This document shows, in pieces, positions 1-7,137 of a stretch of DNA of 32,869 bases. The notes beneath the pieces are model-generated. The model was not told the origin of the DNA and searched no databases. It saw only the letters and a program-made list of their open reading frames with translations. Every line of letters starts with the position of its first letter. Position 1 is the first letter of the stretch. Source of the DNA: a virus; IMG/VR virus record IMGVR_UViG_3300029998_000080, positions 1 to 32,869 of that record; one strand, 5' to 3'. The position numbers and the translations under genes were made by a program.

Positions 1-77
1 AATATTCAAATGTATTAAGTGATGATTATTATAATAATTGGAAAATTATTAATGACACCAATAAATTCAATTTGTAA
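1..77 (+). CDS. 3' end of an unknown protein with a KFNL tail (partial)
   Basis: The reading frame is open from base 3 and ends at TAA 75-77. The last residues are INDTNKFNL, the same C-terminal tail seen on most plus-strand proteins of this window, which is why I accept this short fragment as the end of a real gene. The codons used here (TTC for F, TTG for L) differ from the TTT and ATA/TTA used in the other tails, so the tail is kept as protein and not only as DNA. Nothing can be said about its function because the body lies outside the window. Confidence 0.6.
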   Translation, partial: YSNVLSDDYYNNWKIINDTNKFNL

Positions 78-132
78 TGAGTTTTTATAGATTTAATAAT
101 ATAACTGATAAATCAATTGAATGATATAATTT

Positions 133-149
133 ATGACATTAGATGTCAT
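133..149. promoter_or_regulatory. Short perfect inverted repeat upstream of the first complete gene
   Basis: ATGACAT and ATGTCAT form a 7-base perfect inverted repeat around a TAG centre. It lies 37 bases before the start at 186, in the only non-coding stretch here (78-185). It could be a protein-binding operator or a weak hairpin ending the upstream transcript. There is no T-run after it, so I favour a binding site, with low confidence. Confidence 0.3.
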
Positions 150-185
150 TAAAACAGCAAAAAATAGCAAAATAAAACAAATAGT

Positions 186-1343
186 ATGATAACAAATTTC
201 AAAAAATTTAAAATGTTTGAAAGTTCAGATAGCGCAAAACATGATTTGTCACATGACTTTTTAGATGACGAATATATATCAGCTTATTATGATGAACATT
301 ATTTAGATAATCCAACAGAATCTGATATTGTAGAAATATTAACTTATGATCCAAATTTAATTTCTAGTGTTTTTGATAATAATAAATACATACAAGATAT
401 CATTAACTCAACTGTCAAAGAACTAAATATTGGAGATTTTTATGATTATGAATATAAAGAATATATTAATAATCATTTAACATCAGTTAAAGAAAATAAG
501 ATAATAGAATCTTATTATGATAATAATGATGATGATGATATGATTATAAAATCTGAATATGACGGTATTGTATCAATTATTGAGGAAGATAACATCAAAA
601 AAATTATAATAGCTGAGGATAATTCTAAGGAGGAATATATTATTCCTGATAACTTTACAGTTGTAGTTGAAGATGGAGATGAAATTAGTTCCAACTCTAT
701 TATTGCAAAAAATGATGAATTGAAATATGATTCTGATATGTTAGATGATTTAGATTCAGATCAATTACAAGAGATTATAACAGATGAATCAGAAGAAGGT
801 GAATTTATAGAAGAAACTATTACCAAAAGATATGAATATCTCACTTTCATTGAGGTTATGTCAGAAAAAACAGGAGTAGATAGTTATGTTGAATTGATTG
901 ATAATTTTACACCAAATGGTTTTTATAACAATTATAGTGTATATATAGATGAGAATAAACTTGTTGAATATTATAAAAGAAATACAGATACTGTTTCAAA
1001 ATATGGTTGGGTAGAATCACAAATTGGAAATAGTATAGAAATACAACATTACCTAATGGATAATTCAGGTGACTCCGATAATCTAACGTTGTTATTATTT
1101 GAACTATTTGAAGAAAAAAGAACTCACAATGATGATATTTCAGATGAATATGATTTTCAAAAAAGATATATAGAAGAATATATAAAGGAAAATGGATATG
1201 AAGATGACACAGAAGATGAAAAAGGTGATTTGATAGCTGAATCTTTAAATATCTTAAACTCTAATTTTAGGTTAGATTCACAAATAAAAGAAGAATTCAA
1301 TAAATATATGTTTATTGTAGATTCTGATAAATTTAATATGTAA
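186..1343 (+). CDS. Large acidic protein with a capsid-targeting-like leader, unknown function
   Basis: This 385-residue protein is very rich in Asp and Glu (for example an NNDDDD run near residue 115) and matches no family I recognise. It starts MITNFKKFKMFE and the next gene starts MITNFKIFE. This hydrophobic-Lys-Phe-Glu leader is shared with the operon at 5336-8799 and resembles the leader that sends T4 internal proteins into the prohead. The protein ends VDSDKFNM, a version of the shared KFN tail. The next gene begins 2 bases after the stop, so the two are probably one transcript. By inference it is a packaged or virion-associated protein; an acidic DNA-mimic role is conceivable but unsupported. 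No signal peptide or membrane segment is visible. Confidence 0.8.
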   Translation: MITNFKKFKMFESSDSAKHDLSHDFLDDEYISAYYDEHYLDNPTESDIVEILTYDPNLISSVFDNNKYIQDIINSTVKELNIGDFYDYEYKEYINNHLTSVKENKIIESYYDNNDDDDMIIKSEYDGIVSIIEEDNIKKIIIAEDNSKEEYIIPDNFTVVVEDGDEISSNSIIAKNDELKYDSDMLDDLDSDQLQEIITDESEEGEFIEETITKRYEYLTFIEVMSEKTGVDSYVELIDNFTPNGFYNNYSVYIDENKLVEYYKRNTDTVSKYGWVESQIGNSIEIQHYLMDNSGDSDNLTLLLFELFEEKRTHNDDISDEYDFQKRYIEEYIKENGYEDDTEDEKGDLIAESLNILNSNFRLDSQIKEEFNKYMFIVDSDKFNM

Positions 1344-1345
1344 AC

Positions 1346-1936
1346 ATGATAACAAATTTTAAAATTTTTGAAGGCTCAGATAATAACTCATATTATTATG
1401 ATAAAAACAATTCTCTGATATCAATGAATGATAATGGCGAATATATTAGATTTATTAAACCTGATGTTAATAATTATAGTGAAGTTTTTTGGAAATTTAT
1501 AAAAATTTCTGATTGGAATAAAATTATTAAGAGTAGAAATAATATTGGACAGAAGAATAAAACAGAAAATTTCAAGTTGAAAATAAGAGTATTTAAAAAT
1601 TTTGAATATGATACTATTATGAGTTTTTATGATGAATATGAAAAATTGTATAAAGAACTTTTTAATTATTTTAAACCAATTTGGCTAGATGAGAAATATA
1701 ATATTTTTATGCCATCAGATGACGGTTATTCAGATTTGATAAGCTCAGTTATTGGCAAAGGAAAACTATTTATAAAAAAATGTATAAACGATCATGATGT
1801 ATTTATTAACATGGCTATGACATTTGAATATGTTGAAAATTTTGAATATATATGGCAAACAACTTTAAGTGAGTATGATAAAATTAGAACTGAATATGAC
1901 CCGTTGTATAGAGATTCTAAAAAATTTAATTTATAA
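1346..1936 (+). CDS. Unknown protein with MITNFKIFE leader and KFNL tail
   Basis: This 196-residue protein is rich in Tyr, Phe and Trp and has no motif I recognise. The first nine residues, MITNFKIFE, nearly match those of the preceding gene, after which the two differ completely. That pattern is expected of a sorting leader and not of a paralogous pair. The last residues are RDSKKFNL. The start follows the previous stop by 2 bases and a strong hairpin terminator begins 5 bases after the stop, so this is the last gene of its transcript. The KFNL tail is therefore kept here although there is no downstream start codon for it to serve. Confidence 0.8.
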   Translation: MITNFKIFEGSDNNSYYYDKNNSLISMNDNGEYIRFIKPDVNNYSEVFWKFIKISDWNKIIKSRNNIGQKNKTENFKLKIRVFKNFEYDTIMSFYDEYEKLYKELFNYFKPIWLDEKYNIFMPSDDGYSDLISSVIGKGKLFIKKCINDHDVFINMAMTFEYVENFEYIWQTTLSEYDKIRTEYDPLYRDSKKFNL

Positions 1937-1940
1937 AAAA

Positions 1941-1963
1941 ATAGCAGATTGTTAATCTGCTAT
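1941..1963. terminator. Bidirectional Rho-independent terminator between convergent genes
   Basis: A 10-base perfect stem (ATAGCAGATT / AATCTGCTAT, loop GTT) is flanked by an A-run at 1935-1941 and a T-run at 1963-1969, so it can end transcription on both strands. It sits between the stop of the plus-strand gene (1936) and the stop of the tail-fibre gene on the other strand (1968). Confidence 0.85.
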
Positions 1964-1967
1964 TTTT

Positions 1968-3779
1968 TTATGCATTTGCATCTACAATTATCATTCTATT
2001 ATATTGTAATTTTTTAGTATTTGTATCATCAACATACAATTCTTTTGTATAAGGTAAATATACGTAACTTGCTAATGTAAAATCTAATCCTCCAAAATTA
2101 TCACAAACACTATTCATTTGAAAATAATCAGAAATTGTATTTATTCTAAAAGAATTTCCAATACTATTATTTGTAAATCCAATACCTACTATATTTGAAT
2201 CAAATGTACTACCTATGTTATTTGAAGTAAATAAATTGGAAATGTTATTACTAGAGAAAGATGAATTTATACTATTTGACGTGAAATGATCAGCAATTAT
2301 ATTATTTGTAAAAAAATCTCCTATATTATTATATAAAAATTGTATTCCAATAGAATTAATCTGAAACGTATTTCCAATAGAATTACGGGTAAATTCTGTA
2401 TTTATAATATTAATGTTGAAATTGTTTCCAATGACATTAGCATTAAAATTGCTATCGATAACGTTATTATAACAGTCATCACCAAGTGTATTACTAGAAA
2501 AAGATTTACAAATCATATTATTATAGAATCTATCACCTATATTATTTCCAGTGAATTCTGTACTAATAATGTTATTATTACATATTCTACCAATTTTATT
2601 ATATGAGCCAGCAGAACCAATAGAGTTATATTTAAACTCATATCCAATAGAATTAGCCTGAAATGTATCTCCAATAGAATTGTTTTTAAAATTATCATCA
2701 ATTAAATTGTTTTTAAAATTATCACTAATACTATTACCAATAAAATTACGACCAATAGTATTGTTATTAAAATCATTACCAATAGTATTGTTATAGAAAT
2801 TCACATTTATATTATTATCTCTGAAATTGACACCTAATATAACATTATTTGATCCATTTATTATATTTGAGTTTAATTCAGATATATTAATTATATTTGA
2901 ATATGATGTTGAATAATAGTAGTCAAAATCACTCCACATATAACTATCAGTATATCCTGTTGAACATGGCATGGTTATATCACCAAAAATTAGATTATAT
3001 TCAGTACAACTTATATAAGATAGATTATAATACTCAAATAACTGCCAAATACCATTTGAATCATCATTATTATTTGGATTTATATTTGTTGTATTATTTT
3101 TTATGCAAATATAAATTTGATTGGTTTCAGAAAATAATACAACATCTTTGGAATTGTATGTTGTTCCTGAATTCCATATATTTGTAACATTAATTTGCCA
3201 TCTTCTAAATTTAACATTTCTAAAATCAAAAGGAAAATCGTTATTTTGTATTGTATCAATTCTTCTGTAAATATAGCCAGTTGTGCATCCTGGTACAACT
3301 GTTTGATTATTATTAAAATTATAATAAATTACATCTTGTGAATATAAATAAGAATGAGCTTCTGGTTTCAATTTATCTAATCCAATTGCGGTAACTAATA
3401 ATGGTTCAGTTATACCTGAATTTAAATCACTAGTATATGGAATTATATGTACTGTACTATAATCAGTAATTAAATATTGTGTACCAATAGTTAATGATAA
3501 AGTATTTATCAAATCTAATAATTCACTATATGTAACATTAGTTACTGATGCTCCTCCTGAAGATCCATTTAAACCTGAAGTTCCAGAAGTACCTGTAGTT
3601 CCGTTTATTCCTGATGTGCCATTAGTTCCGTTTATTCCTGATGTTCCAGAAGTACCTGTATATCCTGTAAAAGAATAAACATCATTAAAATTGGAATTTA
3701 TTTTAATGAATGATTCTCTTAAATTATCTCCAGTTCCATCGTTTGGAGATGAGCCAATATTAATTAATTGTTTGCTCAT
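1968..3779 (-). CDS. Tail-fibre-like structural protein with nonapeptide beta-helix
   Basis: This 603-residue protein has a mosaic typical of phage fibres. Residues 8-36 carry the INIGSSPNDGTGD...INSNFNDVY head found on many virion structural proteins of T4-like phages. Residues about 40-76 are a collagen-like GTSGTSG/NGT run. Residues about 83-315 form a globular region including TIGTQYLITDY and a GTTYNSKDVV stretch like a small carbohydrate-binding module. Residues 319-561 are 27 consecutive nine-residue repeats of the form FxxNxIxxx, expected to fold as a right-handed beta-helix. A 42-residue C-terminal cap follows. Likely role: fibre or baseplate appendage that touches the host surface. 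It is transcribed alone or with the small genes upstream on the same strand. The exact fibre type cannot be told from sequence alone. Confidence 0.85.
   Translation of the reverse strand: MSKQLINIGSSPNDGTGDNLRESFIKINSNFNDVYSFTGYTGTSGTSGINGTNGTSGINGTTGTSGTSGLNGSSGGASVTNVTYSELLDLINTLSLTIGTQYLITDYSTVHIIPYTSDLNSGITEPLLVTAIGLDKLKPEAHSYLYSQDVIYYNFNNNQTVVPGCTTGYIYRRIDTIQNNDFPFDFRNVKFRRWQINVTNIWNSGTTYNSKDVVLFSETNQIYICIKNNTTNINPNNNDDSNGIWQLFEYYNLSYISCTEYNLIFGDITMPCSTGYTDSYMWSDFDYYYSTSYSNIINISELNSNIINGSNNVILGVNFRDNNINVNFYNNTIGNDFNNNTIGRNFIGNSISDNFKNNLIDDNFKNNSIGDTFQANSIGYEFKYNSIGSAGSYNKIGRICNNNIISTEFTGNNIGDRFYNNMICKSFSSNTLGDDCYNNVIDSNFNANVIGNNFNINIINTEFTRNSIGNTFQINSIGIQFLYNNIGDFFTNNIIADHFTSNSINSSFSSNNISNLFTSNNIGSTFDSNIVGIGFTNNSIGNSFRINTISDYFQMNSVCDNFGGLDFTLASYVYLPYTKELYVDDTNTKKLQYNRMIIVDANA
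2097..2825 (-). repeat. 27 tandem nine-residue (27-bp) repeats inside the fibre gene
   Basis: Read on the minus strand, the coding sequence runs through 27 units of FxxNxIxxx with no insertion or deletion, for example FKNNSIGDT, FQANSIGYE and FTSNNIGST. A Cys or Gly replaces Phe in three units. The centre Asn and Ile are the most constant. DNA identity between units is modest, so the array is old or has been diversified. Confidence 0.85.
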
Positions 3780-3813
3780 ATTTATTTGATTTATTTTTTT
3801 ATGTTAATATAAA

Positions 3814-4245
3814 TTAAAAGGTATCTGCTGTTATTAATGTAGTATCTGCTGTTATTAATGTAGTATCTACCGTTATTGATGCTCTAGACTTAGTTTCTAC
3901 TATTATATTGGATATTTTCCAATTTAAATTGTTTTTAATTTTAATTTTAATTTTAGCATCATCAATATATCTAAAATCTAACAAATATATGAAATATAGC
4001 AAAAATGATTGTATCAAATTCATATTGCTGCTATTATTCGATAAATATTCCAACAAATTTTGACTTTTACCATTTCCTCTTATTGGAATTGGAATTTTAT
4101 TAAAATCTATAGGAAATTCTTTAATAAAAGATAATTTGCTATTATCTAAAAATGTTATAATATTAGTGTGAGAACCAGTTTTAATTTTAAAATTTATCCA
4201 ATTATTATTTATCCAAACCTTAGCTTGTTTTTCAACATTATTCAT
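3814..4245 (-). CDS. Unknown small protein with a 7-residue C-terminal repeat
   Basis: This 143-residue protein begins MNNVEKQAKVWINNNWINFK and has a basic middle (KIKIKIKNNLNW). It ends in a run of TLITADT heptads produced by a 21-bp tandem repeat. It lies upstream of the fibre gene on the same strand, separated by 34 bases, and has its own TATATATAA-type promoter-like box. I recognise no family. The position suggests a virion accessory or fibre-linked protein (inference only). The last repeats may be expanding and contracting between relatives. Confidence 0.7.
   Translation of the reverse strand: MNNVEKQAKVWINNNWINFKIKTGSHTNIITFLDNSKLSFIKEFPIDFNKIPIPIRGNGKSQNLLEYLSNNSSNMNLIQSFLLYFIYLLDFRYIDDAKIKIKIKNNLNWKISNIIVETKSRASITVDTTLITADTTLITADTF
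3821..3883 (-). repeat. 21-bp tandem repeat, 3 copies, in frame
   Basis: Two identical 21-base units (3821-3841 and 3842-3862) are followed by a diverged third unit (3863-3883). Each encodes seven residues, giving TLITADT repeats at the C-terminus of the gene at 3814-4245. The perfect identity of two units points to recent slippage. Confidence 0.85.
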
Positions 4246-4260
4246 ATTCTAAATTGTTTT

Positions 4261-4275
4261 TTATTATATATAAAA
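4261..4275 (-). promoter_or_regulatory. TATATATAA-type promoter-like box upstream of 4245
   Basis: Read on the minus strand this is TTTTATATATAATAA followed by an A-run, 16-30 bases before the start codon. Nearly the same box precedes the starts at 4535, 5227 and 9968 (minus) and 4659, 5336 and 31609 (plus). There is no TTTG element at the usual distance, so it resembles the single-box late promoters of T4-like phages more than a host promoter. Confidence 0.5.
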
Positions 4276-4316
4276 ATAAATAAATAAAATATCAACACAT
4301 CTTATTCAATAACAAT

Positions 4317-4535
4317 TTATGCTATATTCAATGTTGTTGTTGTTGTATTTATTATATTTTCTCTATACTCATAACTACCATTTTCCATCATTAAAAAGTT
4401 TCCATTTTCTGATAGCATATGATTTTCAGTTACATTTAATTCTAACTCTAATTTGCCAGATGTTTTTGAGAAATTGATATAATATTTACTAGTATTATTA
4501 GATTTAGATTTTAACACTATTTTATTTTTAGCCAT
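4317..4535 (-). CDS. Unknown 72-residue protein
   Basis: The protein starts MAKNKIVLKSKSNNTSKYY and ends in a Thr-rich stretch (INTTTTTLNIA). The middle is polar with alternating hydrophobic residues (GKLELELNV), so a small beta-rich protein is likely. It is a separate transcription unit with its own TATATATAA box and a gap of 71 bases before the next gene downstream. The neighbourhood is structural. I do not recognise it. Confidence 0.65.
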   Translation of the reverse strand: MAKNKIVLKSKSNNTSKYYINFSKTSGKLELELNVTENHMLSENGNFLMMENGSYEYRENIINTTTTTLNIA

Positions 4536-4556
4536 TATAAAACTTTGTATGATTTT

Positions 4557-4572
4557 TTATTATATATAATTT
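4557..4572 (-). promoter_or_regulatory. TATATATAA-type promoter-like box upstream of 4535
   Basis: On the minus strand the sequence is AATTATATATAATAAAAAAT, matching the box before 4245 almost base for base from TTATATATAATAAAAAA. It lies about 25-35 bases before the start codon of the 72-residue protein. Confidence 0.45.
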
Positions 4573-4613
4573 TTTATTACGATAAAATATTATTATTTAT
4601 AAATTTTTTGTTT

Positions 4614-4642
4614 GACTCAATAATATATAATATATAGATTAT
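4614..4642 (+). promoter_or_regulatory. Promoter-like box upstream of 4659 (CTCAATAAT plus TATATAATATATA)
   Basis: GACTCAATAATATATAATATATAG lies 17-45 bases before the start at 4659. The same order, CTCAATAAT then TATATAATATATA, occurs at 5296-5323 before the operon at 5336, and a close relative precedes the gene at 31609. The shared upstream word beyond the TATA-like part argues that it is more than AT-richness. Confidence 0.5.
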
Positions 4643-4658
4643 AAAAAATGTTTTATTT

Positions 4659-4853
4659 ATGAAATGTAAAGTTATAAATTCAAATAAAAATACATTAGAA
4701 GAGAAAATAAATGATTGGTTGAGTACAGAAACAGTTGAAATATTTAATTTTGTACAAACTCAACATAACGAATATATAACTATTACATTTTTTTATTATG
4801 ATAAATCTGAATTGAGAAAAATTAAATTGAAAAAATTAGAAAGCAATAAATAA
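4659..4853 (+). CDS. Small protein resembling the Cse60/DUF2758 type, with RKxKL tail
   Basis: The 64-residue protein has the pattern KCKVINSNKNTLEEKINDWL followed by VEIFNFVQTQ and ITITFFYY. This resembles small phage and Bacillus proteins of the Cse60 type (LEKEVNEWL, then a beta-hairpin ending in a Tyr-rich strand), whose function is unknown. The resemblance is by eye. The C-terminus, SELRKIKLKKLESNK, is a plus-strand example of the RKxKL tail otherwise found on minus-strand proteins. The next start codon follows the stop directly. Confidence 0.7.
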   Translation: MKCKVINSNKNTLEEKINDWLSTETVEIFNFVQTQHNEYITITFFYYDKSELRKIKLKKLESNK

Positions 4854-5006
4854 ATGGACATAAGAATCCAGTTAGAAAAAGACTTGATAGTCGAAGATGT
4901 TGTAGGTACACTTGTATCAGAAGATGAATCGTCTAATATTATAGGTGAAATAATATATTATGATGAGATAACTGGTATATCTATCTGTGAATTATATAAA
5001 AAATAG
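4854..5006 (+). CDS. 50-residue acidic protein, unknown
   Basis: The start codon ATG directly follows the TAA of the previous gene, and the frame stays open to TAG 5004-5006, where a strong hairpin terminator begins. The protein starts MDIRIQLEKDLIVEDVVG and ends ISICELYKK, with a predicted beta-rich body (GEIIYYDEITG). Its place between a coupled upstream gene and a terminator supports it as a real small gene. No function is apparent. Confidence 0.6.
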   Translation: MDIRIQLEKDLIVEDVVGTLVSEDESSNIIGEIIYYDEITGISICELYKK

Positions 5007-5026
5007 AATCAATATTGATTCTATTT
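5001..5026. terminator. Bidirectional terminator between convergent genes
   Basis: A perfect 26-base palindrome (AAATAGAATCAAT / ATTGATTCTATTT) runs into T5-6 on the plus strand and on the minus strand. It overlaps the stop of the 50-residue gene and lies just before the stop of the minus-strand gene at 5033. Confidence 0.8.
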
Positions 5027-5032
5027 TTTATT

Positions 5033-5227
5033 TTAATCTTTATCAACTTCTGAGTCAAATTCATGAGAATAATCTTTTTCTGGTTCTTCTTCTGGTTCTT
5101 TATCTTCAAGATTTTCTTTAATGACATCAATTCCTGTGTCTGTTCTTTTTGTCTTATTTGCTTGCTGTGGGTTATAATTACCAGTGAAGTCAGTAAAACT
5201 TAATAAGTTTTCTAGTTTTGTTTTCAT
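5033..5227 (-). CDS. 64-residue protein with a strongly acidic C-terminus
   Basis: It begins MKTKLENLLSFTDFTGNYNP and continues through a basic linker (NKTKRTDTG) into a Glu/Asp-rich C-terminus (KEPEEEPEKDYSHEFDSE). Such charge-segregated small proteins are common among phage scaffold-associated and head-accessory proteins, but I recognise no family. It has its own TATATATAA promoter-like box 24-36 bases upstream and shares a terminator with the convergent genes. Confidence 0.65.
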   Translation of the reverse strand: MKTKLENLLSFTDFTGNYNPQQANKTKRTDTGIDVIKENLEDKEPEEEPEKDYSHEFDSEVDKD

Positions 5228-5250
5228 TATTTTTAAATTGTTTTTTATTG

Positions 5251-5263
5251 TTTATATATAAAA
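5251..5263 (-). promoter_or_regulatory. TATATATAA-type promoter-like box upstream of 5227
   Basis: On the minus strand TTTTATATATAAA precedes ACAATAAAAAACAATTT, and the next gene in this class (4245) has AATAAAAAACAATTT at the same place. The agreement extends over about 25 bases between two otherwise unrelated upstream regions. Confidence 0.5.
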
Positions 5264-5295
5264 AAAATATAATTTACTTTTTTTATAAATAATAT

Positions 5296-5323
5296 CTCAA
5301 TAATTTATATATAATATATAAAA
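5296..5323 (+). promoter_or_regulatory. Promoter-like box of the 5336-8799 operon
   Basis: CTCAATAATTTATATATAAT followed by ATATAAAA ends 13 bases before the TTG start. The CTCAATAAT word and the TATATAATATATA block are shared with 4614-4642. I take it as the single promoter of the eight-gene operon, because all downstream junctions are 4-base overlaps. Confidence 0.5.
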
Positions 5324-5335
5324 TAATTTAAAATC

Positions 5336-5605
5336 TTGAAATATATAAAAAAATTTGAAAATAAAAAAGATGAACCAAAAGTAGGTGATTATGTAATTTT
5401 TGACTGTCCTATGTCATATGATGTAAAAATGAATAATCTATACAATTATACAGTTCATAAAATTATAAATATATATTGGGATTCATATGAAACAAATCTA
5501 GGACTTAATATAAATAAATCTTATCTATTAGATTTTTCAGATAACAAAAGAAAATTACAACAATATGTTAAACTAAAAAAAAATACAGATAAATTTAATA
5601 TATGA
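5336..5605 (+). CDS. Small SH3-like (KVGDYV) protein with leader and KFNI tail, TTG start
   Basis: The start is TTG at 5336. I choose it because it gives MKYIKKFE, the leader shared by the operon; the first in-frame ATG would remove both leader and domain. After the leader comes PKVGDYVIFDCP, the opening of a small SH3/KOW-like barrel that recurs in this window at 8254, 24161, 25983, 26227, 30169-31026 and inside the protein at 31609. The C-terminus is KNTDKFNI and its stop overlaps the next start by 4 bases. The protein has 89 residues and no enzymatic motif. By inference it is packaged in the virion. Confidence 0.75.
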   Translation: MKYIKKFENKKDEPKVGDYVIFDCPMSYDVKMNNLYNYTVHKIINIYWDSYETNLGLNINKSYLLDFSDNKRKLQQYVKLKKNTDKFNI

Positions 5606-6219
5606 AACACATAAAAATGTTTGAAACATTTACAAATAAAATTACAATAGGAATAGATATTGATGGTACGATATGTGATTTCGTTAATGCATACAATACA
5701 CTATATAAAAGATACTTTCCTGATAAAGAAATAAATCAGGATCAAAATTGGCATTGGTATGAAACAATGGACTATAATGGTGAATCATCAAAAACATGGT
5801 TTAATAATAAAAAATCTGAAGTTTTTGATATTGCTCAACCATATAAAGGTGCTGTTGATACTATAAACAATATATATGATTTTATAAAAACTCATGGTTT
5901 CAAATTAAACATAGTAACTAAACAACCTACTGAAGAATCTAAAGAATCTGCTAAGAAATGGTTAGACCATTATGGATTTAAATACGATGACATCATTTTT
6001 GCTAATTCATCAATGGATAAATGGAAATATGCTGATATATTAATAGATGATTCTCAAAAAGTTATTGGAAGTAAACCATTAAGTAAAGTATCAATTAAAA
6101 TTGAACACCCTCATAATACAGAAATTGAAGGAGATTTTAATATTCTTGAAATTAATAATCTAACAATTGATATAATTCAGAAAGCTATATCTAAACTTAA
6201 AAATAAAACTACTGTATGA
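5602..6219 (+). CDS. HAD-family 5'(3')-deoxyribonucleotidase-like protein with capsid-targeting-like leader
   Basis: This 205-residue protein matches the NT5C-type nucleotidase pattern. It has ITIGIDIDGTICDFVNAYN with nucleophile and acid Asp19 and Asp21, then NIVTKQP (motif II), a helical cap with KKWLDHYGF, KWKYADILIDDS (motif IV, two Asp) and a C-terminal strand. The family removes phosphate from nucleoside monophosphates. In phages it is usually linked to nucleotide-pool control. The protein starts MKHIKMFETF, the operon leader, while the catalytic domain starts only at about residue 13. Unlike its neighbours it ends KNKTTV and lacks the KFN tail. Both junctions are ATGA overlaps. Domain assignment is firm; packaging in the capsid is an inference. 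Confidence 0.85.
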   Translation: MKHIKMFETFTNKITIGIDIDGTICDFVNAYNTLYKRYFPDKEINQDQNWHWYETMDYNGESSKTWFNNKKSEVFDIAQPYKGAVDTINNIYDFIKTHGFKLNIVTKQPTEESKESAKKWLDHYGFKYDDIIFANSSMDKWKYADILIDDSQKVIGSKPLSKVSIKIEHPHNTEIEGDFNILEINNLTIDIIQKAISKLKNKTTV

Positions 6220-6683
6220 AATTTATAAAAAAATTTGAAGATAGATATTCTGATATCTTTTTTAATAGTGATGATAGTGTATTTGAAGCTTGTAGAAGAG
6301 GAGATTTAGAAGTTGTACAAGAATATATAGAAGTTGAAAAAGGTGATGTGAATAATATAGATAAATATGGATATACACTATTAATACTAGCAGCAGATAA
6401 CAATAGGATAGATGTGGTGAAGTATTTAATAGGAAAAGGAGCTGATATAAACTATCAAGATATCTATAATAGAACAGCATTAAATTATGCTACATTAAGA
6501 GAAAACAATGATATAGTAAGATTTTTAATAGAAGCTAATGCTAATTGGAACTTAAAAGATAATTTGGGTAATGATTTTTTGACGTATTTACTACCAATTA
6601 ATAAGATTAATATAATTGAAGAATATCCAGAACAATATCAAAAATATCTAACTATAAAAAAATCCGAAAAATTTAATTTATGA
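6216..6683 (+). CDS. Ankyrin-repeat protein with capsid-targeting-like leader
   Basis: The 155-residue protein has about four ankyrin repeats. Residues 22-40 (SVFEACRRGDLEVVQEYIE), 50-80 (YGYTLLILAA...VVKYLIGKGADIN), 84-113 (RTALNYATLRENNDIVRFLI) and a partial unit near 116-127 follow the TPLhxAxxxGhxxhVxxLLxxGAdhN pattern. Ankyrin repeats bind other proteins, so a host target is likely. The leader is MKFIKKFE followed directly by DRYSD, and the protein ends KKSEKFNL. An ankyrin protein carried into the cell could be an inhibitor or adaptor acting at injection. That role is inferred from leader and fold only. Confidence 0.85.
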   Translation: MKFIKKFEDRYSDIFFNSDDSVFEACRRGDLEVVQEYIEVEKGDVNNIDKYGYTLLILAADNNRIDVVKYLIGKGADINYQDIYNRTALNYATLRENNDIVRFLIEANANWNLKDNLGNDFLTYLLPINKINIIEEYPEQYQKYLTIKKSEKFNL

Positions 6684-6709
6684 AAAAATATAATCAATTC
6701 ATTAATGAA
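6669..6709 (+). repeat. 41-bp gene-junction repeat, copy 1
   Basis: The repeat covers the codons for KFN(I/L), the ATGA stop-start overlap and MKKYNQFINE of the next gene. Copies are at 6669-6709, 7097-7137, 7459-7499 and 7872-7912 and differ at only a few bases. Unique sequence of about 360-420 bases separates them, so each gene is a cassette between identical ends. Confidence 0.9.
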
Positions 6710-7111
6710 AATAGAGCATACGGTAAAGATAATAAAACCAATGATTTTAATTTTAATTTTTTTATATTATTAGAAAATGCGACAGAAGAAAACCAAAGTA
6801 AAGCATTTGAAGAATTTAATAAATATGTAAATTTAGAATCACATAATATAAAAAATTTATTAATAACTAAATCAAATATTGATGATTTTAAAAATACAGA
6901 AATTGAATGGCTTTGGTATATTAATGTATATGAGAGTTGGGGTAATGTACGAATACCAAGAGATACAATTGATTTCTTTAAAATGAGATCTACTGATCTT
7001 CGTAGTAGTGATAATTTAATTATTTCATTAGATGAATTTATTAAAATTGGATTGAAAGGAGTTGAAACTCTTTATAAAGTAAAAAAAGATGCAAATAAAT
7101 TTAATATATGA
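6680..7111 (+). CDS. Unknown protein with MKKYNQFINE leader and KFNI tail (1 of 4)
   Basis: After the 10-residue leader MKKYNQFINE come a polar linker and then NFNFFILLENAT, a helical part (KAFEEFNKYV) and EWLWYINVYESWGNVRIP. The general order (short strand, helix, strand with Trp-Gly) resembles the proteins at 7108 and 7883, so the three may be distant paralogs. I do not recognise the family. The leader fits a T4-type capsid-targeting sequence with I-N-E before the expected cut. The protein ends KDANKFNI. Confidence 0.8.
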   Translation: MKKYNQFINENRAYGKDNKTNDFNFNFFILLENATEENQSKAFEEFNKYVNLESHNIKNLLITKSNIDDFKNTEIEWLWYINVYESWGNVRIPRDTIDFFKMRSTDLRSSDNLIISLDEFIKIGLKGVETLYKVKKDANKFNI

Positions 7112-7137
7112 AAAAATATAACCAATTCATTAATGAA
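7097..7137 (+). repeat. 41-bp gene-junction repeat, copy 2
   Basis: Same element as at 6669-6709, with AAC in place of AAT for the Asn of the leader. The change is silent. Confidence 0.9.

Noticed and set aside
2097-2825. Periodic 27-bp sequence considered as non-coding satellite or CRISPR
   Set aside because: The period is exactly nine codons within one long open frame, and the opposite-strand frames in this region are shadows of it.
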